Positions 25,434 to 34,485 of a stretch of 64,000 nucleotides of DNA are shown piece after piece. Source of the stretch: Flavobacterium micromati (GTDB taxonomy: Bacteria > Bacteroidota > Bacteroidia > Flavobacteriales > Flavobacteriaceae); contig NZ_FQWF01000013.1 of the NCBI RefSeq assembly GCF_900129585.1, forward strand, positions 62,001 to 126,000, written 5' to 3'. The notes below the pieces were generated by a model. The model saw nothing but the letters and a program-made list of their open reading frames with translations, was not told the DNA's origin and did no database searches. Numbering within the stretch: position 1 is the first letter of the stretch; every line of letters begins with the position of its first letter. Both the position numbers and the translations under genes were made by a program.

Positions 25434-26414
25434 TTAAACTTTTGTTTTTAGGTAATTTATTGCTCGCGGACTAATCCATGTTTTATTTACTAGCGCATTC
25501 CAATAATAAATAAATAGGTTCTTGAGCATTAAAGGATTCACTTTTAATTTTGGAATAAAAAACAAAATTAAACTTAAAATAGATAAAAATATCTTCTCTA
25601 AAAGGACTCCTGCAATCAATAAACTTTGTAGATATAGTTGAATTAATGTTGAAAATTGATTGCTGATATAAACATGTTTGGAAATAATTACTTCTGTTTT
25701 TGTCAGTGCTTTTGTTTTCACATTTAATCTAGAAGCCCCACCATGCTGATGAAATATAGTTGTTTCTCTGGTTACTGCTACTTTTCCTCCAGCATCGGTT
25801 ACTTTTTTACAAAGATCAACATCTTCAAAATATAACCAGTAGTCTTCGTTCCATCCTTTAATTTTATTAAACCAGTCCCGATTTATAAAGATCACTGCGC
25901 CGGTTACCCAATCAGGATAAAATAGATTATTGTTGTTGTTAAAGCGCTTGTTTAATAGCTTTTTATTAAACTTTCTAAAAAGGGATCGCGAAATTCCGAA
26001 AAACCGACCAAAAGCTGGAAATAAATTTGTCTGTTTATATAAAACATCATTTTCATTTATCTGCAAGCAAGACAAGATTCCGATTTCAGGATGTAAGATA
26101 GCGTTGCGTAATAAAATTTCTAATGACTCAAGAGTGAGTTTTGTATCTGGATTTAAGAAAAGAAAATGGTTTCCCTTAGCAACGCTTGCAGCAATGTTGC
26201 AACCATTTGAGAAACCATTATTACCAGAGTTTTCTAAAAAATTGAATTTGGAATATTTTTGTTTAAAAATAGTGAATTGCCCGTCATTAGAAAAATTGTC
26301 AACTATTATCACTTCAAAAGAAAAAGTTTTAGAAATGATTAAGTTAATAGATTCTAAACATAGATCTAATGCTTTCCAACCGCGATAATTAACTATAAGT
26401 ATTGAAATATCCAA
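25434..26414 (-). CDS. Family 2 glycosyltransferase (rhamnosyltransferase-like)
   Basis: A 326-residue GT-A enzyme. MDISILIVNYRGWKALDLCL, VDNFSNDGQF and HFLFLNPDTKL (the DxD-type metal site region) define the N-terminal domain. GAVIFINRDWFNKIKGWNED and WLYFEDVDLCKK form the acceptor part (ED motif). A hydrophobic C-terminal stretch suggests membrane contact. No in-frame ATG exists after the upstream stop, so translation must start at the TTG at 26412-26414. It belongs to the same cluster as the family 9 enzyme. Confidence 0.9.
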   Translation of the reverse strand: MDISILIVNYRGWKALDLCLESINLIISKTFSFEVIIVDNFSNDGQFTIFKQKYSKFNFLENSGNNGFSNGCNIAASVAKGNHFLFLNPDTKLTLESLEILLRNAILHPEIGILSCLQINENDVLYKQTNLFPAFGRFFGISRSLFRKFNKKLLNKRFNNNNNLFYPDWVTGAVIFINRDWFNKIKGWNEDYWLYFEDVDLCKKVTDAGGKVAVTRETTIFHQHGGASRLNVKTKALTKTEVIISKHVYISNQFSTLIQLYLQSLLIAGVLLEKIFLSILSLILFFIPKLKVNPLMLKNLFIYYWNALVNKTWISPRAINYLKTKV

Positions 26415-26450
26415 TTGATTTTATTGTAAAATATTTAACATAGAAATGCT

Positions 26451-27266
26451 TTAAACCGCTACGTCATATTCTCTCAAAGCATTGTTTAAAGAGGTTTTTA
26501 AGTCAGTAGATGGTTTACGCGTCCCAATTATCAATGCACATGGAACTTGGAAATCTCCGGCTGGAAACGACTTTGTATAACTTCCAGGAATAACAACGGA
26601 TCGTGCAGGAACAAAACCTTTCATCTCAACAGGCGTATCGCCAGTGACGTCAATAATTTTTGTAGACGCAGTCAAACATACGTTAGCACCTAGAACCGCT
26701 TCTTTACCCACATGAACTCCTTCAACAACAATACAACGAGAACCTATAAAAGCACCATCTTCAATAATTACGGGAGCTGCTTGTAATGGTTCAAGAACAC
26801 CACCAATTCCTACACCACCGCTCAAGTGAACGTTTTTTCCAATTTGTGCGCAACTTCCTACTGTTGCCCATGTATCCACCATAGTTCCTTCGTCAACATA
26901 AGCACCAATGTTTACATAACTTGGCATCAAAATTACACCACTTGATATGTATGCTCCATAACGCGCGACTGCATTGGGAACTACGCGAATTCCTTTTTCG
27001 GCAAAACCTCTTTTTAAGAGCATTTTGTCATGGTATTCGAAAATTCCAGATTCCCATGTTTCCATTTTTTGAATAGGGAAGTACATCACAACAGCTTTCT
27101 TTATCCATTCGTTAACTTGCCATTTCTCGCCAACTGGCTCAGCTACACGTAATTTACCAGTATCTAGTAATTCAATAACTTCCCGGATGGCGCTGGTAGT
27201 TGTAGTTTCTTGTAACAAAGCACGGTTTTCCCAAGCTTGTTCTATAATCGTTTGTAATGGATTCAT
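26451..27266 (-). CDS. dapD: 2,3,4,5-tetrahydropyridine-2,6-dicarboxylate N-succinyltransferase
   Basis: A 271-residue enzyme that succinylates tetrahydrodipicolinate from succinyl-CoA in the lysine/meso-diaminopimelate pathway. It has an N-terminal helical domain and a left-handed beta-helix (GVILMPSYVNIGAYVDEGTM, DTWATVGSCAQIGKNVHLSG, GVGIGGVLEPLQAAPVIIED), ending in the CoA-site strand VIPGSYTKSFPAG. The length is that of the standard enzyme. It has a textbook promoter at 27284-27311. It is functionally unrelated to the neighbouring glycosyltransferases. Confidence 0.96.
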   Translation of the reverse strand: MNPLQTIIEQAWENRALLQETTTTSAIREVIELLDTGKLRVAEPVGEKWQVNEWIKKAVVMYFPIQKMETWESGIFEYHDKMLLKRGFAEKGIRVVPNAVARYGAYISSGVILMPSYVNIGAYVDEGTMVDTWATVGSCAQIGKNVHLSGGVGIGGVLEPLQAAPVIIEDGAFIGSRCIVVEGVHVGKEAVLGANVCLTASTKIIDVTGDTPVEMKGFVPARSVVIPGSYTKSFPAGDFQVPCALIIGTRKPSTDLKTSLNNALREYDVAV

Positions 27267-27283
27267 GTCTAAAAATTTTTAGC

Positions 27284-27311
27284 CAAAGATAGGATTTTTA
27301 ACTAAAAGCAA
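27284..27311 (-). promoter_or_regulatory. dapD promoter
   Basis: Minus-strand TTG (27309-27311), 17-bp spacer, TATCTTTG (27284-27291), a full match to the Bacteroidota consensus, 18 nt from the ATG. Confidence 0.8.
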
Positions 27312-27345
27312 AAAAGCAAAATGAGTTGAAAATGTTACAGATTTA

Positions 27346-27377
27346 ACTTCTTGTTTGATTGTCTTTATACAAGAAGT
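27346..27377. promoter_or_regulatory. Candidate operator of the toxin-antitoxin unit
   Basis: Perfect 9-bp inverted repeat ACTTCTTGT (27346-27354) and ACAAGAAGT (27369-27377) with a 14-nt spacer. It lies between divergent dapD and the antitoxin gene and is centred 46 nt before that gene's -7 element. Antitoxins usually repress through such palindromes. Confidence 0.5.
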
Positions 27378-27406
27378 AAGTTTAGATTTTATTTTGTAAA
27401 AATTTA

Positions 27407-27414
27407 TATCTTTG
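27407..27414 (+). promoter_or_regulatory. -7 element of the toxin-antitoxin unit
   Basis: TATCTTTG, exact consensus match, 20 nt before the antitoxin ATG at 27434. Confidence 0.6.
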
Positions 27415-27433
27415 TATAGTAAACGAAAGTATC

Positions 27434-27667
27434 ATGGAAACAATTATATTAGAATTTCAACCAAGAATAAAAGCTAAAATTTTAGAGTTATTGAGTTCGT
27501 TTTCATCTGATGAACTAAAAATTGTTCAGGAAGATCCTAATTTCGATGAGAACAAGGAAAAACTAGATATTGCATATGCTAAACTCAAAAGCGGAAATGA
27601 AAAATTGTATACAGTTGAAGAAGCTGATGCAATTTTAGACAAAATATTTTCTGAATATGATAGTTAA
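27434..27667 (+). CDS. Antitoxin of a RelE/ParE-type pair
   Basis: A 77-residue acidic protein (METIILEFQPRIKAKILELL ... TVEEADAILDKIFSEYDS). The C-terminal TVEEADAILDKIFSEY resembles the toxin-wrapping tail of antitoxins associated with ParE-like toxins in Bacteroidota. The ATG of the toxin gene lies inside its last codons (11-bp overlap). The role is inferred mainly from this coupling. Confidence 0.75.
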   Translation: METIILEFQPRIKAKILELLSSFSSDELKIVQEDPNFDENKEKLDIAYAKLKSGNEKLYTVEEADAILDKIFSEYDS

Positions 27668-27938
27668 TATCTCAAATGAATTTTTAAAACTATTGACAGA
27701 TCAGGTTCGTTACATTTATAAGGATAAGCCTAGAGCAGCTTTCAAATTCAGAAAAGATTTACTTAAAAATATTAAAAAAGATTTAAAGCACCCCCTTCAT
27801 TACAAAAAGTCAATTTATTTTGATAGTGAAAATATAAGAGATTACGTTTTCAAGGGCTATACTTGTGTTTATGAAATTAATATACTACAAAACACCATTT
27901 TTGTTTTCGGATTTATCAAATATAAAGATTCACTTTAG
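27657..27938 (+). CDS. RelE/ParE-family toxin
   Basis: A 93-residue basic protein (MIVNISNEFLKLLTDQVRYI, AAFKFRKDLLKNIKKDLKHP, IRDYVFKGYTCVYEI, VFGFIKYKDSL) with the RelE/ParE order of helix pair then beta sheet. It differs from the toxin at 18100-18396 throughout, so the two units are independent. ruvX follows after 44 bp with its own -7 element. Confidence 0.8.
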   Translation: MIVNISNEFLKLLTDQVRYIYKDKPRAAFKFRKDLLKNIKKDLKHPLHYKKSIYFDSENIRDYVFKGYTCVYEINILQNTIFVFGFIKYKDSL

Positions 27939-27958
27939 GTTTTATAAATCATCATTTT

Positions 27959-27966
27959 TACCTTTG
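27959..27966 (+). promoter_or_regulatory. -7 element of ruvX
   Basis: TACCTTTG, exact consensus, 17 nt before the ATG at 27983. No TTG at the right distance. Confidence 0.5.
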
Positions 27967-27982
27967 ATAAAAATATAGATAA

Positions 27983-28399
27983 ATGCCTAGAATTCTCTCC
28001 ATAGATTACGGTCAAAAACGAACTGGGATAGCGGTTACCGATGAAATGCAAATCATTGCATCTGGATTAACTACAATACCAAGTGCTACAGCAATTGCTT
28101 TTTTAAAAGATTATTTCAGTAAGGAAAAAGTAGAAGCAGTTCTGATAGGTGAACCCAAACAAATGAACGGTTTGCCATCAGAAAGTGCGTCAATGATAAA
28201 AGGTTTTGTTACGCATTTTACCAATCATTTTCCTGAAATGAAAGTTATTAGAGTCGATGAACGATTTACTTCAAAAATGGCTTTTCAATCGATGATTGAT
28301 AGCGGTATGAAAAAAAAACAGCGGCAAAATAAAGCACTTATCGATGAGATCTCTGCAACAATTATGTTGCAAGATTATTTGACTCAAAAAAGATATTGA
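27983..28399 (+). CDS. ruvX: Holliday junction resolvase-like RNase (YqgF/RuvX)
   Basis: A 138-residue RNase H-fold protein of the YqgF family, linked to 16S rRNA 5'-end maturation and proposed as an alternative junction resolvase. Signatures are RILSIDYGQKRTGIAVTDEM (first catalytic Asp), EAVLIGEPKQMNG, VIRVDERFTSKMA (second acidic patch) and KALIDEISATIMLQDYL (third Asp). Length is standard. Confidence 0.93.
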   Translation: MPRILSIDYGQKRTGIAVTDEMQIIASGLTTIPSATAIAFLKDYFSKEKVEAVLIGEPKQMNGLPSESASMIKGFVTHFTNHFPEMKVIRVDERFTSKMAFQSMIDSGMKKKQRQNKALIDEISATIMLQDYLTQKRY

Positions 28400-28478
28400 G
28401 TAAATCTTACCGCTAAATCTAAGTCTCATTCCCTACTTTTTAACAATTTATTGTTATATTTTTTTTAGTTTTATAAAG

Positions 28479-28486
28479 TATCTTTG
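28479..28486 (+). promoter_or_regulatory. -7 element of mqo
   Basis: TATCTTTG, exact consensus, 18 nt before the ATG at 28505. It overlaps an upstream TTG at 28484, arguing against that start. Confidence 0.55.
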
Positions 28487-28504
28487 TGCCTTAAAATTTT
28501 TGTC

Positions 28505-30001
28505 ATGCCAGATACAACCATCCGCACAAATAGCGACGTAGTTCTTATAGGAGCTGGAATTATGAGCGCTACTCTAGGTATAATCCTTAAGGAATTACAA
28601 CCTGATATTACAATCGAAATTTACGAGCGTTTAGATATTGCAGCCGCAGAAAGTTCTGATGCTTGGAATAATGCAGGAACGGGACATTCTGCTTTTTGTG
28701 AGCTTAATTATACTCCTGAAAGTGAAGATGGAAGTGTAAGTGCAAACAAAGCAATAAGCATAGCAGAATCCTTCGAAGTATCTCGACAGTTTTGGGCTTA
28801 TCTTGTTCAAGAAAATAAAGTCTCATCTCCTGAAAATTTTATAAAAAGTATTCCACATCTAAGTTTTGTATGGGGTGATAAAAATGTTGCCTATCTCAAA
28901 AAGCGATTTGAAGCGCTACAATCTAATCCTCTTTTTAAAGAAATGGTTTTCAGTAAAGATTTAAGTCTATTGAAACAATGGATGCCGCTCGTTATGGAAG
29001 GCCGAGATGAATCAGATAAAGTTGCAGCAACATCAATGTCAATTGGTACCGATGTGAATTTTGGAGAATTAACTAGAAATATTTTTGGGTATTTAACTAA
29101 ATTAGATGGTGTCACAATCCATTTTCATCACGAGGTTACAAAATTGAAACAGCGTGAGGATAAATTGTGGAGAATCAAAATTACTGATTTGGCTTCAGGC
29201 CAAAAGAAAAAAGCATATCCAAAATTTGTTTTCATCGGGGCTGGAGGTGGTTCGCTACCATTACTAGAAAAAGCTAACGTTATAGAAGGCAAAGGATACG
29301 GTGGTTTCCCGGTAAGCGGACAATGGTTGAAATGTGTTAACCCAGATGTGATTGCAAAACATCAAGCAAAAGTTTATGGAAAAGCAAGTGTTGGCGCTCC
29401 GCCTATGTCAGTTCCGCATATTGATTCCCGAATGATAAATGGAGAAAAACAACTACTTTTTGGTCCTTTTGCAGGTTTTTCAACGCGTTTTTTAAAGAAC
29501 GGTTCGTATTCTGATTTACCGTTGTCGATAAAACCAGATAATATTATACCAATGATTGCTGCGGGTATAAAGAATATTCCGCTCACTAAATATTTGATTG
29601 ACCAAGTGCGGCAGTCCCCAAAAGACAGAATCAATGCACTAAAAGAATATGTTCCTAGTGCTAAAGCGAAGGACTGGGTTTTAGAACGAGCTGGACAACG
29701 GGTTCAAGTGATCAAGAAAGATGAAAAAGAGGGAGGAATTCTTGAATTTGGCACTGAAGTAATTACGACTCAAGATGGTTCGTTATCTGTTTTACTTGGC
29801 GCTTCTCCTGGCGCATCTACTGCAGTTTCCATTATGATTGATTTAATTGAAAGATGTTTTAAAGATCAATTTAAAACAGCTGAATGGCAAGAAAAGTTAA
29901 AAGTAATGATTCCTTCTTACGGGCACAAACTAAATGAAAACCCCGATTTATTAGCCGAAATTCGAAAAGAAACCGCGGCAGTTTTAAAATTAAATACATA
30001 A
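28505..30001 (+). CDS. mqo: Malate:quinone oxidoreductase
   Basis: A 498-residue FAD-dependent peripheral membrane enzyme that oxidises malate to oxaloacetate and reduces quinone, serving both the TCA cycle and the respiratory chain. The N-terminal FAD site is DVVLIGAGIMSATLGIIL with EIYERLDIAAAESSDAWNNA. GTGHSAFCELNYTPE and LFGPFAGFSTRFLKNGSYSD are family signatures, and the C-terminus LLGASPGASTAVSIM closes the FAD domain. It stands alone with its own promoter and a shared bidirectional terminator. Confidence 0.96.
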   Translation: MPDTTIRTNSDVVLIGAGIMSATLGIILKELQPDITIEIYERLDIAAAESSDAWNNAGTGHSAFCELNYTPESEDGSVSANKAISIAESFEVSRQFWAYLVQENKVSSPENFIKSIPHLSFVWGDKNVAYLKKRFEALQSNPLFKEMVFSKDLSLLKQWMPLVMEGRDESDKVAATSMSIGTDVNFGELTRNIFGYLTKLDGVTIHFHHEVTKLKQREDKLWRIKITDLASGQKKKAYPKFVFIGAGGGSLPLLEKANVIEGKGYGGFPVSGQWLKCVNPDVIAKHQAKVYGKASVGAPPMSVPHIDSRMINGEKQLLFGPFAGFSTRFLKNGSYSDLPLSIKPDNIIPMIAAGIKNIPLTKYLIDQVRQSPKDRINALKEYVPSAKAKDWVLERAGQRVQVIKKDEKEGGILEFGTEVITTQDGSLSVLLGASPGASTAVSIMIDLIERCFKDQFKTAEWQEKLKVMIPSYGHKLNENPDLLAEIRKETAAVLKLNT

Positions 30002-30019
30002 AATATAAACTTAAAAAAC

Positions 30020-30060
30020 GGCGCTTACTTTTAAAAACTTTTTAAATTAGCGCCATTTTT
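30020..30060. terminator. Bidirectional terminator between mqo and the FUSC gene
   Basis: Arms GGCGCT (30020-30025) and AGCGCC (30049-30054), with further A/T pairs inside the loop, flanked by A6 on the left and T5 on the right. It serves convergent genes. Confidence 0.75.
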
Positions 30061-30061
30061 A

Positions 30062-32275
30062 CTAGGTATTTTTAAGTGTTTTTGTTGCTTTAACAATATT
30101 TCCGGATAAGTTAATTAACCACACTAGTTGCTCAATTACTAATTGTGCTTCTTGCATTTTTAATTGAAAGTCTTCTGGATTGAACTTTTCTCCTTCTTGT
30201 AATTCTTTTTCTCGAATATTTTTTAAGGCAGTAAAATGTATAGACAAATCTTTTTGCGCTATACTTTCATCATAAATTTCAGTAGTGTCGTTTAATACTT
30301 CAATTGCGTTTTTTAAGTTATTATCGACAGTTTCCACTACAATATTAAATGCTTCCGAGGCTGACGAAGTTTTATGGGATTGGATATAAGTTCCTAATGA
30401 AGCTAAAGAAGAAAGCAAAGAGTGGTTTAGAACAGCTAATTTATAAACTTGCGGTAATTGTCTTTGTTTCGATTTTGGTTCTTGCGACATTCTTTGAAAC
30501 GACGCCATCAAATTTCCTATTTCGATGAAAGCATTTTTTCGTGCCAAACGATAGGAAGTAGAAATACTACCTTTCTTGTTATAGAATAGTGCGATTTCTT
30601 TTAAATATTCTTGGTTTGCAGTAATCGATTTCTTTAAATGGATAGGCGTGTTTACAAACTCCCACGTAGGAAATAAAAAATGATTGGCCATAAATGCTAA
30701 AACCGCTCCTACAAGTGTATCTAAAATTCGGTATTGAACTAAATCGCTAATATTGGGTGTAACTATTCCGTAAATAAAAACTACATACATTGTAATAAAT
30801 GTAGCGCTTACTTTATAATTTATTTGTGTGAAAGTAAATCCAAGAAGCATGCAAATTATGGCGAGTATGCTGATAAACAAATTATCACTCATAAAGTATA
30901 AAATCCCAAAAGCAATTAACCCACCAATAATTGTTCCTATCATTCTTTGAAAAGAACGCGCTTTTGTTAAGCCATAGCTAGGCCTCAGAATTACGATTAT
31001 TGTAAGTAGTATCCAATAAACATTTTGAAATGGTAAAAAAGCACCAACAACAAAACCAAAGAGTAATGTTATTGTCAATCGCAATGAATGTCTAAAAATT
31101 GAAGAGGAAAAACTAAAATTCTGAGTCAAGGTACTCAACGGATAATAATGAGGAGCTAAAAATTTCTCTAAATCTTTGTCTTTTCCTTTCAAATCCTGTA
31201 ATCGGGAACCAAGTGTAAAAGCGTGTTCAATGATTTTTATTTTTTCAATCTGTTTTTCAGCATATTGCAACATTGTCGTTAACATAAAAACTCCTTCCAC
31301 AGCAGCAGTTTTCTCTAAATCACTTTCATAAGTTAAAATTGCATGACTTAAAGAATTAAGATCATGTAGTAAATCGTATTTGGACGTGTATAAAGTTTGT
31401 TTTCTTACACTTTTAGATAATTGCTTTATACTTGCAGCAAGGTTATACGCTAAACTTTGATAAGTCAATAGCACTTTTGGATGCTCATCAAATTTTTGAT
31501 GTAACTTATTATGGTCAAATGCCGTTGATAATGCTAGCTCAAGAATTTCTACTAACGAGATGAAAACCAGTAGCATTTTCCGATTTTGATTGGAAGAACC
31601 AGAAGTAGTTGAACTTCTAATAAGTACCTCTCTGATGTTTTCATGAATGGTATTTAACTCCACTTGAAGATGCAGTTGTTTTTCAATAATCAATTTTCTA
31701 TCGGCATTGAGAGTCCACAAATCTCCCCTCAGTTTGAGATATTTTGCAGTAAGTTTGATACATTCAGCTATTTGTAATTCAATATATCGGTTTGGTCTAA
31801 CGTAATAAAAAACTAATGAAATTAAAAGGTAAAATAATCCACCTGCAAGAATTAATCCAGCATGCTCTACCATTGCCCAACCTGTATTTAAGTTGGAAAA
31901 TGCAATTGAAACGGCAAGCAATCCAGAAAAAGAAGTCATTGTAGCACGATGTCCATAAACAGAAATCATCGACAACATGAAAATTAAAATTGCTAAAAAT
32001 GGATAAAAAATCCAACTGTGAGGATACATTATATTAACCAACAGATTAATAACAGAAACCAATAAAGCAGTAAATAAGACGCCATTAATTTTATGTTTTA
32101 GACTGCTTGGAATATCGCTTGGATAAGTAAAAAATGCGCCTAAAGCAATAGTAAATCCAATCCTAAACTCGCCTAAAAGAGAAAATAAAACCACAGGAAT
32201 TACTGCTGCTATTGTAACTTTCAACGCATTTGTGAAATAAATAGAATCTATAAATATTTTGATTTTTTGTAGCAT
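30062..32275 (-). CDS. FUSC/YccS-family inner-membrane protein
   Basis: A 737-residue protein with two similar halves. Each has about five to six membrane helices (residues 10-160 and 395-530) followed by a long helical cytoplasmic part. The segment RPSYGLTKARSFQRMIGTII is the FUSC-domain signature of aromatic-acid exporter and YccS/YhfK-type proteins. Efflux of organic acids is the usual guess for the family, but this member's substrate is unknown. The ATG at 32273-32275 precedes the first membrane helix. Confidence 0.88.
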   Translation of the reverse strand: MLQKIKIFIDSIYFTNALKVTIAAVIPVVLFSLLGEFRIGFTIALGAFFTYPSDIPSSLKHKINGVLFTALLVSVINLLVNIMYPHSWIFYPFLAILIFMLSMISVYGHRATMTSFSGLLAVSIAFSNLNTGWAMVEHAGLILAGGLFYLLISLVFYYVRPNRYIELQIAECIKLTAKYLKLRGDLWTLNADRKLIIEKQLHLQVELNTIHENIREVLIRSSTTSGSSNQNRKMLLVFISLVEILELALSTAFDHNKLHQKFDEHPKVLLTYQSLAYNLAASIKQLSKSVRKQTLYTSKYDLLHDLNSLSHAILTYESDLEKTAAVEGVFMLTTMLQYAEKQIEKIKIIEHAFTLGSRLQDLKGKDKDLEKFLAPHYYPLSTLTQNFSFSSSIFRHSLRLTITLLFGFVVGAFLPFQNVYWILLTIIVILRPSYGLTKARSFQRMIGTIIGGLIAFGILYFMSDNLFISILAIICMLLGFTFTQINYKVSATFITMYVVFIYGIVTPNISDLVQYRILDTLVGAVLAFMANHFLFPTWEFVNTPIHLKKSITANQEYLKEIALFYNKKGSISTSYRLARKNAFIEIGNLMASFQRMSQEPKSKQRQLPQVYKLAVLNHSLLSSLASLGTYIQSHKTSSASEAFNIVVETVDNNLKNAIEVLNDTTEIYDESIAQKDLSIHFTALKNIREKELQEGEKFNPEDFQLKMQEAQLVIEQLVWLINLSGNIVKATKTLKNT

Positions 32276-32401
32276 AATATTGTGTCGTAGCAAAGGTAAG
32301 ATTTGTATGAATTATTCAAACAATAAAGGCAGCTCTTTTAACATAAATTGTTAATATTAGCTAATAATGAACTGTGGATTATTCATTGTCTAATTTTTTA
32401 C

Positions 32402-32409
32402 TATTTTTG
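32402..32409 (+). promoter_or_regulatory. -7 element of def
   Basis: TATTTTTG, exact consensus, 62 nt before the def ATG at 32471. Confidence 0.45.
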
Positions 32410-32470
32410 CAGACTCAAATAAATGGAAATGAATTTCCATTTCGACAGATAATATTTTAATGCAAGACTA

Positions 32471-33058
32471 ATGATTTTACCAATTATAGGATATGGCGAT
32501 CCAGTTTTAAGAAAAACTGGAGAATTACTTACCCCAGAATATCCCAACTTGAAGGAAACAATCGCTAATATGTATGATACAATGTACAACGCCTGCGGTG
32601 TTGGACTCGCTGCGCCTCAAATAGGTTTAGCAGTTCGTTTATTTGTAATCGACACAACGCCATTTAGTGATGATGAAGAGCTGAATGATGCAGAACAGAA
32701 GCAGTTACAAAGCTTCAAAAAAACTTTCATCAATGCTAAAATGATAAAAGAAGAAGGCGTAGAATGGACTTTTAACGAAGGCTGCTTGAGTATTCCTGAC
32801 GTGCGTGAAGATGTTTATCGAAATCCTTCAATAACGATTGAATACTGTGAGGAAGATTTTGTGATTAAAACGGAAGTTTTTGACGGATTAATTGCGCGAG
32901 TTATTCAGCATGAATACGACCATATTGAAGGAATTTTGTTTACTGATAAAATTTCTTCACTAAAAAAACGCTTGATTCAAAAAAAACTAAAAAATATCAT
33001 CGAAGGAAAAACGTTCCAAGAATACCGAATGAGATTTTTTGGTAAAAAAGGAAGATAA
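32471..33058 (+). CDS. def: Peptide deformylase
   Basis: A 195-residue metalloenzyme that removes the formyl group from new protein N-termini. All three motifs are intact: GVGLAAPQIG at 43-52, EGCLS at 103-107 (metal Cys) and HEYDH at 147-151 (metal His pair and catalytic Glu). The C-terminal basic tail KKRLIQKKLKNIIEG is common in Bacteroidota enzymes. The DUF5606 gene follows after 80 bp. Confidence 0.97.
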   Translation: MILPIIGYGDPVLRKTGELLTPEYPNLKETIANMYDTMYNACGVGLAAPQIGLAVRLFVIDTTPFSDDEELNDAEQKQLQSFKKTFINAKMIKEEGVEWTFNEGCLSIPDVREDVYRNPSITIEYCEEDFVIKTEVFDGLIARVIQHEYDHIEGILFTDKISSLKKRLIQKKLKNIIEGKTFQEYRMRFFGKKGR

Positions 33059-33138
33059 TATTCGTCAATCCTTGGTATGATTTTTGGTTTTAAACCAACA
33101 ACTAAATAAATCAAATTCTTAATTATAATTACAAAAAA

Positions 33139-33627
33139 ATGAATTTAGAAAAAATATTGGCTATTTCTGGGAAACCAGGTTTATATGTATTACAAGTACA
33201 AACGCGTACTGGATTTGTAGCAGAGTCATTAGTTGACGGCAAAAAAATCACAGTTAATTTGAAAAGCAATGTCAGCTTATTATCTGAAATCTCGATTTAC
33301 ACTTTTGAAGCGGAGAAACCATTGTCTCAAATCATGCAGATTATTGCTGATAAGGAAAATAAGGGACAAGCTATTTCTCATAAAGAGGACAACGCAACTT
33401 TAATTGCTTATTTCAAAGAGATTTTACCTGATTATGACGACGAGCGCGTTTATCCATCAGACATCAAAAAAGTTTTAAATTGGTACAATATGCTTCAATC
33501 AAAAGGATTACTGGTTGATTCAGTTCCAGCAGCAGTTGAAACCGAAGAAGTTGATTCTATTGTCAATGAAACTGAGGTTGCAGCCGTTGACGTTCCAGCA
33601 AAAGCCAAAAAAGTCGCAAAAAAATAA
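33139..33627 (+). CDS. DUF5606/DUF6852-type protein
   Basis: A 162-residue cytoplasmic protein (MNLEKILAISGKPGLYVLQV ... LPDYDDERVYPSDIKKVLNW) conserved in Bacteroidota next to def and mazG. The N-terminal 50 residues look like a small SH3-like barrel, the next 80 are helical, and the tail is a low-complexity Val/Ala/Glu/Lys linker. No function is established. The terminator at 33648 closes the def-DUF5606 unit. Confidence 0.85.
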   Translation: MNLEKILAISGKPGLYVLQVQTRTGFVAESLVDGKKITVNLKSNVSLLSEISIYTFEAEKPLSQIMQIIADKENKGQAISHKEDNATLIAYFKEILPDYDDERVYPSDIKKVLNWYNMLQSKGLLVDSVPAAVETEEVDSIVNETEVAAVDVPAKAKKVAKK

Positions 33628-33647
33628 TTTTACGTTTAGTATAATTT

Positions 33648-33687
33648 AATCCTGTTCAGCTTTATTTCTGAACGGGATTTTTTATTT
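33648..33687 (+). terminator. Rho-independent terminator
   Basis: Arms AATCCTGTTCAG and CTGAACGGGATT (one mismatch) with an 8-nt loop followed by TTTTATTTTT. It separates the DUF5606 gene from mazG. Confidence 0.85.
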
Positions 33688-33705
33688 TTACCAAAAATAT
33701 TCGCT

Positions 33706-34485
33706 ATGAACTCTAGACCAACCCAGCTTCAAGCTTTCGAAAGATTATTAAACATCATGGACGATTTAAGGGAGAAATGCCCTTGGGACAAAAAGCAAAC
33801 GATGCAAAGCTTGCGTCATCTAACAATTGAAGAAACTTATGAACTAGGAGATGCTATTTTAGATAATGATTTAAACGAAGTCAAGAAAGAATTAGGTGAT
33901 CTACTTTTACATTTGGTTTTTTATGCTAAAATAGGAAGTGAAACTAATGATTTTGATATAGCAGATGTTTGCAATGAAATTTGTGAAAAACTCATTCATC
34001 GCCATCCGCATATTTACAGCGATGTTGTTGTAAAAGATGAAGAAGAAGTAAAGCAAAATTGGGAAAAATTAAAGCTAAAAGAAGGTAAAAAATCGGTTTT
34101 AGAAGGAGTTCCTAAAAGTTTACCTGCACTGGTAAAAGCGAGTAGAATACAAGACAAGGTAAAAGGAGTGGGATTTGACTGGGAGGAATCGCACCAAGTT
34201 TGGGATAAAGTACAAGAAGAATTAGCCGAACTGCAAGTTGAGGTTGAGGCAGGCGATCAGGATAAAATTGAGGCTGAATTTGGAGATGTGTTATTTTCGA
34301 TGATTAACTATGCTAGGTTTCTAAAAGTAAATCCTGAGGATGCGCTAGAACGAACCAATAAAAAATTTATCAAACGCTTTCAATACTTAGAAAGTAAAGC
34401 GGGAGAATTAGGAAAACCCCTAATGGACATGACCTTAGCTGAAATGGATGTTTTTTGGGAAGAAGCGAAGAGGCTTCCCAAATAA
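33706..34485 (+). CDS. mazG: Nucleoside triphosphate pyrophosphohydrolase MazG
   Basis: A 259-residue all-alpha NTP pyrophosphatase with two MazG domains. The first has CPWDKKQTMQSLRHLTIEET and LGDLLLHLVFYAKIG (EExxE/ExxD metal site), and the second has EELAELQVEVEAGDQDKIEA and EFGDVLFSMINYARFL. It removes aberrant or excess NTPs. The last ten codons and the stop lie inside the first unit of a 70-bp tandem repeat. The 19 nt before the ATG carry no clear promoter. Confidence 0.95.
   Translation: MNSRPTQLQAFERLLNIMDDLREKCPWDKKQTMQSLRHLTIEETYELGDAILDNDLNEVKKELGDLLLHLVFYAKIGSETNDFDIADVCNEICEKLIHRHPHIYSDVVVKDEEEVKQNWEKLKLKEGKKSVLEGVPKSLPALVKASRIQDKVKGVGFDWEESHQVWDKVQEELAELQVEVEAGDQDKIEAEFGDVLFSMINYARFLKVNPEDALERTNKKFIKRFQYLESKAGELGKPLMDMTLAEMDVFWEEAKRLPK

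Noticed and set aside
28484..28504. Upstream TTG start for mqo
   Set aside because: It overlaps the exact -7 element at 28479-28486, so it cannot be in the message.
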